Notes under the pieces: model-generated
Database searches by the model: none
What the model saw: only the letters and a program-made list of their open reading frames with translations
What the model was told of the DNA's origin: nothing
Shown: piece after piece, positions 1-25,005 of the stretch
Layout of the letters: each line of letters opens with the position of its first letter
How positions within the stretch are numbered: position 1 is the stretch's first letter
NCBI RefSeq assembly: GCF_050947875.1
Contig: NC_134574.1
Span: 158,161,199-158,225,198, forward strand
DNA length: 64,000 nt
DNA from: Dermacentor variabilis
Taxonomy: Eukaryota; Arthropoda; Arachnida; Ixodida; Ixodidae
Direction: 5' to 3'
Translations under genes and position numbers: made by a program

Positions 1-1925
1 TGCACGAAGCTGAAACTGGCAACCAGATACGCGGCCAGTATCCTTGTATCTTAACGGTCATTTCCAAGAAAAAAATAATGAAAAAGTAAACAGAACCAGA
101 TTGGTAATTCAGCTTTCTTTCAGCTTGAAGAAAACAGGATTTACTGGCAGTGTGTCGGGAAGCCACGTTTCCGATTCGTGCAACCTTTGGTATTCGTACT
201 GAACAGTGAAGCCAGGATTGGAAACAGCCGCGAAAATAAGAATGGGAATTAGGCAAATGACGCAAGGTTGACTGAACCAGTGGTGAATCTCCTGAAGGAA
301 AGCGTTCTGTTTCGGATGACTATAAGTGAATGAGCTTGTCTAACTTTGTTCCTTTAGAGGCAGACGAGCAGAGCGTTTTTATTAACGACAGCAGATAAAA
401 AAATCCAAGTCGGGTTGCCAGGTACATCCGTCCTTCCGTTTACGCCATCCTAGTTCTCATCGACCGTCCACTTTTCGATCGTGGTTGGGGTTGCGAATAG
501 TGATTCGACATTTAAGACCCCAGCCATGCTGGGCACTTTCGATCGCGATGGGCTTCTTAACGCGGGCTGTGGAAGGGAGCCAATCATGATCCAGAAAATC
601 TTCTCGGATCTGGCTCGATCGCCATTGAAAACGCCCCGCCGTGAATGGGGTATAATGCCCCTTTCATACAAGGCACACTCCATCGCCATCGAGTCCGATC
701 GGTATCACACTTGTCGAACGCGATCGGCTCCACCTTTCATAGCTGGCACGAAGCAACCAATCGCCATCGAGAATGCCAATTGCCATCGAGATTACCCCGT
801 GTAACACCGGTATAAAGGCCGTTATCGGCTTGGCGTAAGCGTAGCAGACAATACTAATACGGTCACCTTAAACTATCTAACGTAGAGAATTTAGCGCTTT
901 CCTCGTTTACATCATGAACTGCAGTACGGTCACCTAAAACTGTGCAGTGTCGAGAAATTGACCTTATTTATTCTCATAAACTGCAGAGGCCGACGGCTCC
1001 GGCAACGACGCTGCCCCGTCCTCCCCGGGTCGCCCAAGTGTGCGGCCGAAAAACTTGAATAAGAGCGGTTGAGCGGCGGTTCGCGCCCGAATGTTGTGTG
1101 GTCCTCGCTGCTTGCTGTGGTGGAGGGAGATGGTGATTATGATGATGATGATAATGATGAAACGGGCCTACGTTCTGCGCCCGCTTCGGCAATTTCCGTT
1201 TTGTGCCGTGCGAACTTTTCTGTAGTCGTTTTTTTTTTTTTTTGTAGCGTCAGAGGGCGTATAATAAAAGAAACGTTTGAGGGTGCGCCCATTACGCGCC
1301 CTTAGGATACGTACATTTAGGCTGCCGTGGAGACACGCTAGGAACTCCGCTAACAAAAGAAACACGACTACCCCGATGTCTTGAACCCCCCCCCCCTCCC
1401 CCCCAACAAATCACCCGAGGTGATACTAAACGTCGTAGAGCTTTCCGAATCCAGTAATTGTGGAATCAAATTCACGATATTTTTCGATGAATGTGACTCG
1501 AATATCGAATGGCATACCGAATGCTTTAGCAGGAACTTGCATATACGAAAGGTGGCAAGAAGAAAAAGAAATGGTGGATCGTACGTACATGTGTGAATCA
1601 GTTACAAGCGAAGCTTGCTTTAGATGCATACCATATTCCTTTCTAAGTAGCTCAGAACTCCTGGCTTAATGCACGCCCTTGCCCCATTTTATTCAATTAA
1701 ATGCTATCTCCACCCTCGGCTGCTTCTTTTGCCGACTCCTCCACTTCTTGGCTCTTGTTCTGCTTGTATATTCGACCACGTTCCTTGTGGCACATACCAT
1801 TTCTGGAGCATTGGCCAAAAGCTTTGATATTCCCAGTTGTACATGGCCTTAAATATCCGCATTAAACGGCAACTCCGGCAATTTTACAGCGAAGCTGCAT
1901 ATGGCTACGGTACCATAGAATTTTC

Positions 1926-2172
1926 GTGTCCGCACACAAGAACTGTCATGGCACATACCCCCGTAAGCACTCATATCCGTGTAAGCAAGTGAAAAATGCA
2001 ATGGCTCATAGCTCTGTAATGCAGATGCTACAAGCACTCAGCAAAGTGAACCGAACAGTGCTTACATTCTTTATAATCCCGCATACAGAACTGCATGTCG
2101 AAAACTGTCATCACGAATGGCTTATACTCCCGTAAGCAAGCAAAAAATGCAGCGGCTCATAGCCCTGTAAGG
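1926..2172 (+). repeat. Imperfect direct repeat, about 165-bp period
   Basis: A block containing CCCGTAAGCA, then AAAAATGCA, GGCTCATAGC and CTGTAA occurs near 1960-2022 and again near 2129-2170. Related wording recurs on the other strand near 45.2 kb, suggesting a dispersed family. Confidence 0.5.
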
Positions 2173-2450
2173 TTCATGGCTACTCTGCATGGGTTAGTTG
2201 CGATGAGATCCTCCGAGGTCGTTGTCGGTGATCTCAATGTGGATGTGTCGGGACCGAGAATTAAGTGGTTTACGCGTTTCGTGTTGCAGACATCGCTTGC
2301 GAAGCCACACCGATCTGGCCCAACCAACCACACAGCAGCGTACGTGTATCGATCTGACTTTATCAAAGAATGTGTTTGCAGTTGCGGGTATGCAGGTCAG
2401 TGTATATAATAGCGACCACAAAGCCATTGTGACCATTGTTACAAAGTGAC
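2165..2450 (+). mobile_element. LINE endonuclease-domain fragment, frameshifted
   Basis: The translation shows VVVGDLNVDVS in one frame, then CIDLTLSKNV and SDHKAIV in another. These are the GD-x-N and SDH motifs of the apurinic-type endonuclease of non-LTR retrotransposons. The frame changes between them, so it is a dead fragment. Confidence 0.7.
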
Positions 2451-3021
2451 AATGACGGATGCAATAAAGTCATTACCACAAGTTTTCTTACCACGATTTT
2501 CACAGCTCCTCGGGTCACCCACCTTCGCAGGGCGAAATGGCCTTGCATTTTTTCGATCTCCACTGACCTCAAAGAATTTTTTTGAATATACGTTCTCTTT
2601 CGCGCCATGGTTATCTGTGCCAAGCGATATGGTTGCAAGTCGTTTAGTTCTACTGAAAATTAATCTTAAAGGTCGGTTGCGTGTTCCCGACTCATGCCCA
2701 CGAATTTTACTGGCCACCCTGTGTTTGTGACATCAGAGACTACAGCGCCACTTCGCCCAGAAACGACGAAGCTGGCCCCTTTTTCTATGAGACAATGACT
2801 CGCAATCATCGTTTTGAGGGACGTGATAACCGGTGCTCCTCATCCTCTTGCCGCACCCCAATGCGTTGAGCTTGAGCACGTCAGCTGTCTCGCGCGGCGG
2901 CGGCGGTGGGTGAAAAGCAAACGGCGATATTCAGCGCTCATATCGTCGCTAAATCATTGCTGTCTAGTCCGAAAGAGCTGGAAAAGTTGCCCATTGTCAT
3001 CAGGAGACATCGTCGGCGTTC

Positions 3022-3315
3022 TTGCAAAAGATGCTGCGGAACCTTGACGACGGTTCGATCGCATACCTCACCGAGAAGATCAATGAGACGTGGAAAAACG
3101 GCAGCGTCCCAGAGCAATGGAAGAGCGCCAACGTCGTCCTGATCCCCAAACCCGGCAAGGCTCCGAACGTGGGCAACCTCCGACCGATCTCTCTCACCTC
3201 CTGCGTTGGGAAAGTGGCGGAGCACGTCGTCCTCAACAGACTAAACAGATATCTCGAAGAGAACAACACGGTGGCCATGCACAACTGGCTCAGAGCCGAG
3301 CGGGAAAAGCTTAGT
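3022..3315 (+). mobile_element. LINE reverse-transcriptase fragment
   Basis: The open frame encodes VPEQWKSANVVLIPKPGKA, then NLRPISLTSC and [10 protein letters not shown], the N-terminal palm motifs of non-LTR reverse transcriptases. It is cut off by a TA microsatellite before the catalytic YADD box. Confidence 0.85.
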
Positions 3316-3325
3316 GCCCTCATTA

Positions 3326-3331
<6 letters not shown>

Positions 3332-3407
<76 letters not shown>
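3332..3407. repeat. (TA)n microsatellite
   Basis: About 76 bp of uninterrupted TA. Confidence 0.97.
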
Positions 3408-3414
<7 letters not shown>

Positions 3415-3969
3415 ATGGAGAAAATCTTGTCTGAAGCGCCGCCGCTAGCTGCATGGCCCAGCGTGTTCAGCGGAAAACGTGAGAGAAGAACATGGCTGCA
3501 TACAGACCTCAATACATGACGCATATCTGCGGTCTCAATGCGGTTTGGCGCTATACTGCTTCAATGCTGATCGCATTGACGTCGACATTCATCGTTAGAT
3601 GGGCTCCGCCGCAATTTATTTCAATTCGACTCAGTTTTCTTTCCCGCCATGTATGCATTTCTTGTCTGCCTCCTTGACAAGATTGCTGCATAAAACAGCA
3701 TGACAGGACTAAAGGGACACTGGCAGGCAGAAGAACAAAAGTAATAGGAAGCAATTATTGTGGTCAAGTACCAGGTTATAAACATAATTAAACGCATAAA
3801 ACTCGGTAAATAGACAAACAATATTGTGATAATGTATTAGAAAGGCTACGTGGATTCATATCCCGCACCTCTACTAGTTTTGTCATGTAGGCTTGACAAA
3901 GATAGGGCGTCATTTCTTACGAACAGATGAATGGATTCGGTTGTTTGTTCCTCATGCAAATGGTTCGAA

Positions 3970-4246
3970 ACACACTGGTGAAACAGCCACGAATCGGGCA
4001 GACCTCCACTCTAGCGCACATGCTGTGGGAGTGTGCGTCGACATACCCCAAGTTCATCAAGGAGGAGTGGGACTCGCTTCTGCTTAGCCCCGCTCTAGAA
4101 AAGCAAATCCTGGCTGTCCGGCGTGCCCGCGACCGGGCCGGTGGGCTAGACCTGCCGGTCCCGACGTGGGACTAGCCGGGTGCGCGACGAGTTCGCGTCC
4201 TCGCCGGACCTACAATAAAAGTTTCTTCACTCACTCACTCACGAAT
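3970..4246 (+). mobile_element. LINE 3' end with (TCAC)n tail
   Basis: The C-terminal zinc-knuckle-like region reads LAHMLWECAS, then KEEWDSLLL and LPVPTWD before a stop. It is followed by ACAATAAAAG and a short TCAC repeat, as in 3' ends of tick non-LTR elements. Confidence 0.7.
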
Positions 4247-4593
4247 CAGGCGGTACGAGGGTTCAGGAAAATAAAAAATTTGAAGAAATTAAGATCGGTC
4301 TTGGGTCTCGTACTGTAGCGTACCGATTTCTTTTGTGTTGGATTGGATTCGATTTCCTTCCACGAAATCCAATACTAATCCCTGGCTCTTCTTCACAGGG
4401 CGGCCAGAACTGTAGGCAGCAACGCGTATGTTTTGTTATTTTTAACCACTCGTTGGTGGCGCATTCGTCTGGGCTGCGGTGTCCACCGCGAGGGTATACG
4501 CACCACGCACTGCGCGCGAGAAAGAAGAAGTGGCATCGGGAGCCTGCCTTCGCCTCTCCATCGTTGCAGACGTGTACGATCAGCCGTGCAGTC

Positions 4594-17390
<12,797 letters not shown>

Positions 17391-17452
17391 CGCGCACCCG
17401 GCGCGAACGGACTTTGGTATTTTTAGTTCTCGTCGTCGTTCGTTACGATTTG

Positions 17453-17458
17453 AATAAA
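17453..17458 (+). terminator. Gene 1 polyadenylation signal
   Basis: AATAAA lies 63 nt after the stop codon of gene 1 and is the first such hexamer downstream. Confidence 0.6.
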
Positions 17459-17494
17459 GTAGCGTGTGTAGTGATTTTTAGAAGAAAGGAAGAG

Positions 17495-17615
17495 AGAAGT
17501 GCAGTGCCGTAACTGTCTCTCAAAGAAGGACACCTCAACAGCACTGCACAGGGTAAGGGGAGTGGGGAGAAAAGGATCAGGAAGAGAAGGAAAGAAAGCG
17601 GCAAAAAAAAAAAGA
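17495..17615 (-). repeat. Dispersed repeat, copy 2 (copy 1 at 6.2 kb)
   Basis: Reverse complement of the 6.24-kb block, beginning GTAACTGTCTCTCAAAGAAG and running into a purine-rich tract, just past the gene 1 poly(A) signal. Confidence 0.55.
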
Positions 17616-17934
17616 CAAGGTTGAAGAAGGAGCGATGCGGGGCTTATAGCCGCGCTCTCAGCTGCGTTTCGCAGCAAAAGTCAAGGAATAAAGTAGCGCG
17701 AAACAGCGCGCATAACGGCCTCCAAGCATAGAGAGAGAGGAGAGAGAGAATCATGCCAATCCCACGCACTGTGGGAATCGATGTAAGTGAAGCGTTCTGT
17801 GCTGTTTGCTTTGATTCGCGACAATTAGCGGTGATCTTGGCGGCGAAGTTGTTCAGCGCTTAGTGCAACACGAGAGACTAGCATCAAGCGATGGAATCGT
17901 ATAAAGCATTTAATATTCAGCAGCGCGTCCTTGC

Positions 17935-18200
17935 GCATACTGGAACCAGCGCGGCACAAACAGAACCAGCGCAGTTTCCAGTGCGAACCAGCGCCTGTGC
18001 AGCACAAACCAGTGCGCCCCAGCGTTATGGCAGTGGAACCAGCGTCTGTTCCAATGTGACCCAGCTCTTATCCAGTGTTCTCACTGGCATCCCAGTGATT
18101 CCCAGCGAGGGCCAGCGTACCCAGTGCGATCAAGTGCCAAAAGAACAAAAAAGAAGCGCGCTGGTTTCACACTGGAAGGCGCTGGAAGACGCTGGTTTTT
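17935..18200 (+). repeat. Array of CCAGCG/CCAGTG words
   Basis: CCAGCG or CCAGTG occurs every 10-20 bp over about 260 bp, with inverted CGCTGG/CACTGG words at the right end. It is an irregular motif array, not a simple tandem repeat. Confidence 0.6.
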
Positions 18201-18787
18201 GCAATAGGGTGGTGAGTTGATGTTAAAGGTTACCTTGAGAGCGCCACTGCAGTTTGTCTGCGTAGTACACAGAACACACAACGAGACGTGTTTGCTTGCA
18301 CCGTTGTGCATAGGTGCTGATTAAGAAGCTCCAGTCATCGGAATTAATCTACAGCGTTTAAGCGACGTACCTCGTAACATCTTTTTTGCTTTGTGATGTG
18401 GAGTTCAAATCAGTTAATCAAACAAGCAAGCAAGTAATCGTCTGTCGTGCTATTAACTTTCCTGGCACCACTTACATACATATACGTGTAACCTGGTTGC
18501 CTACAGTCATAACCTATGCGGTCTCTTCCGCAAGCATGAAGTGTTGTGAAATGCGCTTCGGCAATCGGACAACGTCAGAGCGCTGCAATCTGCTGGCGTG
18601 GCACCTAAGAATTTCCTTGAGGCGTAAGCACCCGGTATCTATCCATACTCGTCTTCGTTTCATTCCTTTTACGTCACCGTTCTGTAATGCCCCCCGCGCC
18701 TATATAGCTGTTGCTCTGTTTTCTGCTTCACGATTTTCTCTCCTCCCTTCAGTGCTAGAAAGTTCGATTGGACAGATTAGCTATGTT

Positions 18788-18982
18788 ATGATAAATTTGC
18801 CACTTATCGTCAGACCACCAAAGCTAAGCAACATTGTGCTGATGGCCATGTCGTGATAAATTTGCCGCTTGTCGTCGGATCACCCAAGCTAAGCAACATT
18901 GTGCTTATGGCCATGCCATGATAAATTTACCGCTTATTGTCAGATCACCAAAGCTAGGCAATGTTGTGCTTAGTCGCCACTT
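18788..18982 (+). repeat. 65-bp tandem repeat, three copies
   Basis: ATAAATTT starts at 18791, 18856 and 18921, exactly 65 bp apart. Each unit contains AAGCTA-GCAA and TTGTGCT, and the first two units end in ATGGCCATG. Confidence 0.9.
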
Positions 18983-19339
18983 CGGAGAGAAAGCAGTTAT
19001 TGGATTGCTAATTTTGGTGTTGATGACTCCGCTGCTGCCGCCGAATAGTTGAGGTGCTTACGCTGATTGAGTTAAATGTGGCGACCTTGGAAGATGATGT
19101 CCCTCTCCCCAGACATTTAACAATGATAATTGTTATGTTAATCTTGCTGCTCTGTTTTGGCAGGAAGTCAGGTAGAGAGACTGCCAGGGACGTTGTCAGG
19201 AGGATAGCTCTGCGTAGTTACGTTGTACTGGAAACTGGGAAGGCAATAGGGAAGATGAGGAAGAACAAGCGAAGGAAAATGTTATGAAAACCTCCGTACT
19301 TACGAAAAGTATGTTTGCTTTGGGTACCGGGACGTCGTG

Positions 19340-20100
19340 GGTTGCACTTGAATTAAATGGCCGATTCACTCGCACGAGCATCCCTGAACGGCCCTATCAT
19401 ATCTGTTTTGCCGACATCAGCTTATGTCACCGCGGCAAGGTACAGAAATTTCGCTATATCTCAAAATTCTGCAATATCCATGCTAACACAGTGTTCTGAA
19501 TTCCACCATCTTGGCTTCCCATGGAATATTAATTGGTGTCCTTCAAGGCAATTGGAAGTATCCTTTACAAAATTGAGATGTCGTATACCTCCTCTAAATA
19601 TTTACTTGCACAGGTCTGGTCTCGTTATGTCCCCTCTATGTTCTTATTGCAGTGCACCTGAAACTATCGAACATTATTTTCTCTCATGTCGCCGCTTTCT
19701 AAGACAAAGAAAAATATTAGAATACTCATTTACCATACTTGGCGTATCGCTAACCTCGACAAGCATTCTTTCTTTTGGGGCAACTTCACTGATAGCCAGC
19801 CACAGGGATGCTTTTCTTGCAGTTTACAATTTTATTAGAGAGACAAAAAGAGTACCTTGCTGATTTTCTACAATTATCCATAGTTTCTATTACTTTATTT
19901 CTTTACGTTAAATTATTTTATCAAAATTCTTACCAATATTTTCATTGCAAGTCTAAATTACAGTTCTATCGTCCCATGCTCCACTATTCAAATCTAGTTT
20001 CTCTATACTTCTAACCTTGCGGAAAACCACCTGCTTCTTGGCCAATCCCCCATAGTGGGTACGCGCCACTGTCTGGGACACAAGACAAGACAAGGTAAGG
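19340..20100 (+). mobile_element. LINE 3' portion (RNase H end, zinc knuckle, tail)
   Basis: MADSLARASLNGP resembles the end of a LINE RNase H domain. It is followed by CSYCSAPETIEHYFLSCRRF, a CCHC-type knuckle. The 3' region TTGGCCAATCCCCCATAGTG runs into (ACAAG)-type repeats. The frame is open for 168 codons, so decay is moderate. Confidence 0.75.
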
Positions 20101-21129
20101 TTAGAGCACTGTTGCACGTAGTCTGCCACGGAAGGAAAGCATCATCCCCTGAACCAACGTTTAGACAAATTGTGTCAAAGGAACATGGCAACTTGAAATG
20201 ATCAACAGCGTTGGAAGTAACAAAACAAGAAAAGAACTTGCAGTCCTTGGCTAACGTTTAGACAAAACGTTGTCCAAATGTTGGCTCTGGACTGAGGTTT
20301 CTTCTTCTAAACCGTTCTTGATCAATTCCTTCTGCACCTTCTTGTAATCCCGTTGTACAGTCTGTCACAGTTTCACGACGTGTCGCACTTTGAATGTCAC
20401 AGTACTGAACAAAGTAAATGGGTTGGCCCCCGGCTAACGCCGCAAGCGCATTATATTTCTTTCAGCCCATGTTTCCTATTTCGTGGCACAATACAAATAA
20501 GTCATCCAAGGCCGCTCGCACTGCCCATGCCCTAATCGACCCTGCTTTTGCCTAACAAGCTCACCGTGTCAAGGGCCACGCACAAGGCAGTTAAACGCTG
20601 ACGATGTCTTGACAGCGCGATGCGAAGAACCGGTGTTTGCATAATGACGCGATTTAACCTCCATCTTTATAACCTGGAGAGCGCGTGCGCGTTTCTGACG
20701 GTAGTGTCCGAGCGTTGTCTTGCTGACCAGGGACGGCGAGCGGTATACAACAGGCAGCGACTGAATCTCGCAGAATGGAAGCCCCCGTCGACCCTCGAGC
20801 CCCTCCACAAAGCACGGCGGGTGGCAAATGTGCCCCCACGCTGGCGCCTGGACGTCGCGGGAGGTGTGAACATGACACGCTCTTGTAATTTTGGCTCGAG
20901 TCGAGGTTCCCGGAGCCAAAGCACTGGAGCCTTTTGTTCACGCCTCAGTGAGCATCACCGAAGGCCAAGTACTCGCCGCATTCGCTGGACGCGCGCGGGA
21001 CCATTCAGGATTGAATTTTAAAGAGCGGGGCTCCCTCTCCTCGTGTTTGTAGAACTCTCCTTGAAGACGTCCTTCTCCATTCATGCTCTCTCTCTCTCTA
21101 TCACCGATGTGATGGCGAAGCCGTCGGGT

Positions 21130-21372
21130 GGTGCACAGAGACTGGAGTGACCGTGCTCCGCTGAGCTCGAGGTCGCGAGTTGAATCATGGCTGCGGCGGT
21201 TGCACTTCGATGGGGCAGAAATGCAAAAAAAAAAAAAAAAAGAAACGCTCGGGTACTTAGATTTAGGTGCACGGTAGAGAATCCCTGGTGGCCAAATTAA
21301 TCCGCACTGCCGCACCACGGCGTACCTCATAATGAGATCGTCGTTTTGGCACGTCAGATGGTGTTTTGGCAA
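21130..21372 (+). mobile_element. tRNA-derived SINE, copy B
   Basis: It shows the B-box region TCGCGAGTTGAATCATGG, then TTCGATGGGGCAGAAATGC, an internal A run, TTAGATTTAGGTGCACG and GCGTACCTCATAATGAGATC. It is the same family as copies at 8.4, 30.5, 45.8, 49.2 and 55.0 kb. Confidence 0.75.
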
Positions 21373-21811
21373 TCCTGGCGCCAGAATTTAACCGTGATGC
21401 AACAGTACCGCTTTGAGGTAAACGCATTACCAGTATTCAGACATAAGTGGACAGGAGCAGATAAAAGGTTATATCAAAATGTGAAATGACTGCTCACGGG
21501 CCATATTGCGGTGGTAGCCAAAGACTACTAGGTATTGTCTATAGGGTGGTGAAGGAGCGTTACAGCGGCTACTTGGTCGCCACTGAGCTGAGTGTTCGAG
21601 TATTTAGCCGTGGCCGTCATCCCGAAGTCTGCGGTGTGGCTCTATGCGGGTGCTACATTAGCAAAAGAATGCGGCTCCTGTATCCCATTGTGATGTTCCT
21701 GACCCATGCTCTGACCCTGACCCTGAAGTTTCTGTGCAAGAAGTCAAATCTGCGTCGTCCTCCCCCACCGCATGTCGTCGCAGTTTACAGATAACTAACT
21801 AATCGTAGTGC

Positions 21812-21895
21812 TTACGATTCGTGTCAATCACATATCGTGTCAATCACATATCGTGCCAATCGCAGATCGTGCCAATCACGGTTGGTGCCATTCCT
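21812..21895 (+). repeat. Short minisatellite (about 17 bp, 4-5 copies)
   Basis: Units of the form ATCGTGTCAATCACAT are repeated with single-base changes. Confidence 0.8.
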
Positions 21896-23888
21896 CGTGG
21901 GCCAGCTCACGAATCTCCCCGCCTGCCAGGCACACATAACCGGCTGACGTTGACAGCCAAGTCAGGTCGTAGGTGAATTTTTCGAGCACCATTTCCCCCG
22001 AGCATCCTGCTTGGAAGAATCAAAACTATACCAAACACGTTCCACAGTGCACGGGCGTTCTATCTGTTCCCCGCCCACTGTATACGTTTTCGACATTGTG
22101 GAACTGTCGGCGGACACCTAGTTGGCTTCCGTTCGCAACTTCGCTTTTAGAAACCTAGTGAATAACAGGCTGCTGCCGCACCTTTAACCGCGAACCTCGC
22201 GGCGTTGTTCGCGCGTTGTCTCGCTTGAAATCACGCCAGGAAAAGGGGGAGGGGCTCAGCTGGACACCGTCCCGGCGCGATCGACGCTGGCGTCTTGCGG
22301 CAGAGACGTGTCCGTCCACGTTAAATTCTCAATGACTCAATTTCTCAGCTGTCCCTCTCTATCTTTTTTCATCATCTCGGAGCCTCTAATACACCGGCGC
22401 TCTAATCAGAGGAGGATCGGTTTACTCCTTTCATGCAGCCGGTAGATGGTGAAGCTCCTTGCCGCCGTGAAGAAAATTAACTCTCACCTGCCGCCGTGTT
22501 TTCCGGGTCCGTTCAGAAACGATTAATCAAACCTCTCGCAATTCGTGCGCGTGGCCTTGTGCGTGTCTTAGAAGCCGTGATCGTGTAGTAGCAGCTCGTG
22601 TGCTACGGGCTCTTTTGTTCGGGGACTAACCCTCCCCCCCACCCCCTTGTACTCTCACTCCCCGCCCCCTTCGTTTTTCCTATGAACCATGGTTCTATGC
22701 AGGGACGAACATTACGTTCTACACGCATGCGGGGCTATCTGATATTACGATACATTAAAACCGTGCTCCCGTGCGGGCAAACCGAGGACGTGTAATAAGC
22801 GTGCCCGAATCTAGCAGGCTACCAGGTGCGATAGAAAGAAAGATAAACGCAAAAAGAAAGCAACAAATTGACGAAGCTCACGTGTGAAACGATTTAGCAA
22901 CGGGTCGATAGATTTGGATGAACGTCCGGAGGAAAGGGGAATGGCGTTGTGAATGTATACAGGAAGAAGAACTCGTATTACGGTATCGTGTGCGCATACA
23001 GACACAATGAACGCTGTGGCTGTTCTTAGCTTCTTCCTTTTTTTTTTTCGTCGAAACGGATTGCTCATGCGCACGTGCGTCAGAATCTAAAGTGACTTCC
23101 TCATTACCGGCTCGCACTATAATTGCGAGGAGTATAATTGCAGAGTTCGCAGTCGAGATGGCGGCGCGGCGCTTTTACGCGCTGCATGTATACACGAACG
23201 AAGCGATGCTCCTATGAGAACGGGCTGCGTTTTAATAATAACAAAAATAATATAACATTAGGGGAGAAGGGATCGAGTATACGCAGGAGGCGAGGGTGTG
23301 CAAGAAAAGATGGGCCCTTCGAGAAGTGTTTGCCTGGTGGCACGCCAAACGGCAAGCACTCGTGTACGGGATCTGGTCCCTTCCACGGGCACCGCGATTT
23401 GTTTGACCAGAGGAGGGAGGACTGCACGCTTGGCCAGGGGCAACACCTCCGGCGGCAGGTCCCACCCGGTGTGGTCGCGCCGGTCTCGCTACCAGGGAGG
23501 TCTTGTCACACTTCGATCGGGCGCGCTTGCGCAACGCGCGCGCGCTTGTAGACGCGCGACGCCGCCCTAACTACACCATTGTTCTTGCGCCAGCCACATG
23601 CTATACGCGCGACGCTCGCGGAAGCGTTAATCTTCGCCGGCGCAATGAAGAGCTCTCGCCCGCCGTTCTTTGTCTCATTAATTCGCAGCTTCAAGGTTAA
23701 AGTTGTCGCATGGAGGCAGACATTACAAGCTGATCCGACTCGGCGATATCGAATAACTGCTCATATCCGCCGGAGGGCATCCTCGTGTGTAAGCTGCATC
23801 CATGCGTAAGCGTAAGTGCGCCCCGGCGGTGTTTAACGTAATGTGCTCGTCGTTTTAAGATTGTGAATCTCCCATGAGGAAGGACGTT

Positions 23889-23903
23889 GGGGGGGGGGGG
23901 GGG
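23889..23903. repeat. G homopolymer
   Basis: A run of about 15 G. Sequencing length is unreliable here. Confidence 0.85.
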
Positions 23904-24474
23904 TGCTTGCGGAATGCAAAAACAAGACCACCGGGCTAGTAGAATGCACGCGTGGATGAGGCAAGGTCGCCACTGGTAGTTTCCAGATAACTATCTACAC
24001 TCTAACATAATCTATTTTAACCGACGGCTAACGTGGACGAGCGGTGACACTACTGCAGTGAAGTGACTGGGCGATTGTGGCTCACGTTGTCAGCGAGAGG
24101 AAGCCACGTTTTGCTCGCACTCCCTCCTGGCGATGACACGCTGTCGAAGGTTGTTTAGGACGACGCACATGATAAAGGTATTCTTCAAGCATATATGGTT
24201 GAGCGTGCGGTACAGTGATGTGAAGGAACGTACACGGTTTCGTTTCTGCTTCGAAGATAGGAAGTCCTCACGGTGTGTTCTCGTTCGTACGTGAGTTCCT
24301 TCAGCGAAGTAAGTGTCACTCTTGGGAAAAAGGAGATAAAGAAAAAAAGTATAAGAAGTAACTTATCAATTCAATACTGTAGTAGAATTGTTCGTCTTGA
24401 AGCGTACGGTGAGGGGCTAGTTGGTATGACATTATGAGAACAAAGAAAAACTGCGCAAAAAAGAACAAGACAGA

Positions 24475-24526
24475 GAAAGAACCACACGACACAGGCGCGC
24501 CTGCGCCTGTGTCGTGTGGTTCTTTT
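24475..24526. repeat. Near-perfect hairpin (24-bp arms, 4-bp loop)
   Basis: The left arm AAAGAACCACACGACACAGG plus CGC is followed by GCCT and then the exact reverse complement. Confidence 0.92.
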
Positions 24527-24854
24527 TTCTTGGTTCTGATATTCTTCGTCTTGTTAATTTTTGTCAATGTTGCTATCACTTTTGTATACATAGATTTTGT
24601 TTTAAAAATCTTAAACAACACTCTTGGGTCTCACCAAGTGTTTATGTGTACGATGCATACATCTGAATTTGAAATAAAATGCAAACTTCTTTCCTTTTCA
24701 GGCGTGTTAGGTAAAAAAGAAAACTACTTCAATAAATATAATAGAGTTGTATATACTGCCAAGCGACCGGACGTAGTGCCTTGTGTTTTTGTCCTCCCTA
24801 CGGACACCGAGTGTGGCCCTCTTTAGACTGTTCAAGCGGCTGAATTACATTTAA

Positions 24855-25005
24855 ACCTCGTTACAGCGAAACGGGATATAATGAAGTGAAATTCACCTTC
24901 AAATTCCCATACATATTCATGTTGCAATACATGTACTAGTGAATATAAGAAAGTAATGGATGTAACGAATTCTGGCTCCCCTAAACTTCGTTGTAACGAA
25001 GGTCT
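24855..25005. mobile_element. MITE-like element with CTCGTTA/TAACGAAGG ends
   Basis: The left end AACCTCGTTACAGCGAA pairs with the right end TTCGTTGTAACGAAGGT. It is about 150 bp, AT-rich and non-coding. Confidence 0.5.

Larger units (their letters stand above)
1..4593. other. Upstream of gene 1: no gene seen
   Basis: Besides the LINE fragments at 2.16-2.45, 3.0-3.3 and 3.97-4.25 kb, a TA microsatellite and a partial duplication at 1.93-2.17 kb, I see only scattered open frames without coding character. No convincing promoter for gene 1 could be picked. Confidence 0.5.

Noticed and set aside
3000..3524. Minus-strand ORF with a poly-Tyr-Ile stretch
   Set aside because: It is the TA microsatellite read through, antisense to the LINE reverse-transcriptase fragment.
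23138..23570. Cysteine- and Arg-rich plus-strand frames that recall a Kunitz domain
   Set aside because: Cysteine spacing does not fit (no C-x3-C end) and no matching splice sites were found. GC-rich sequence is open in several frames on both strands.
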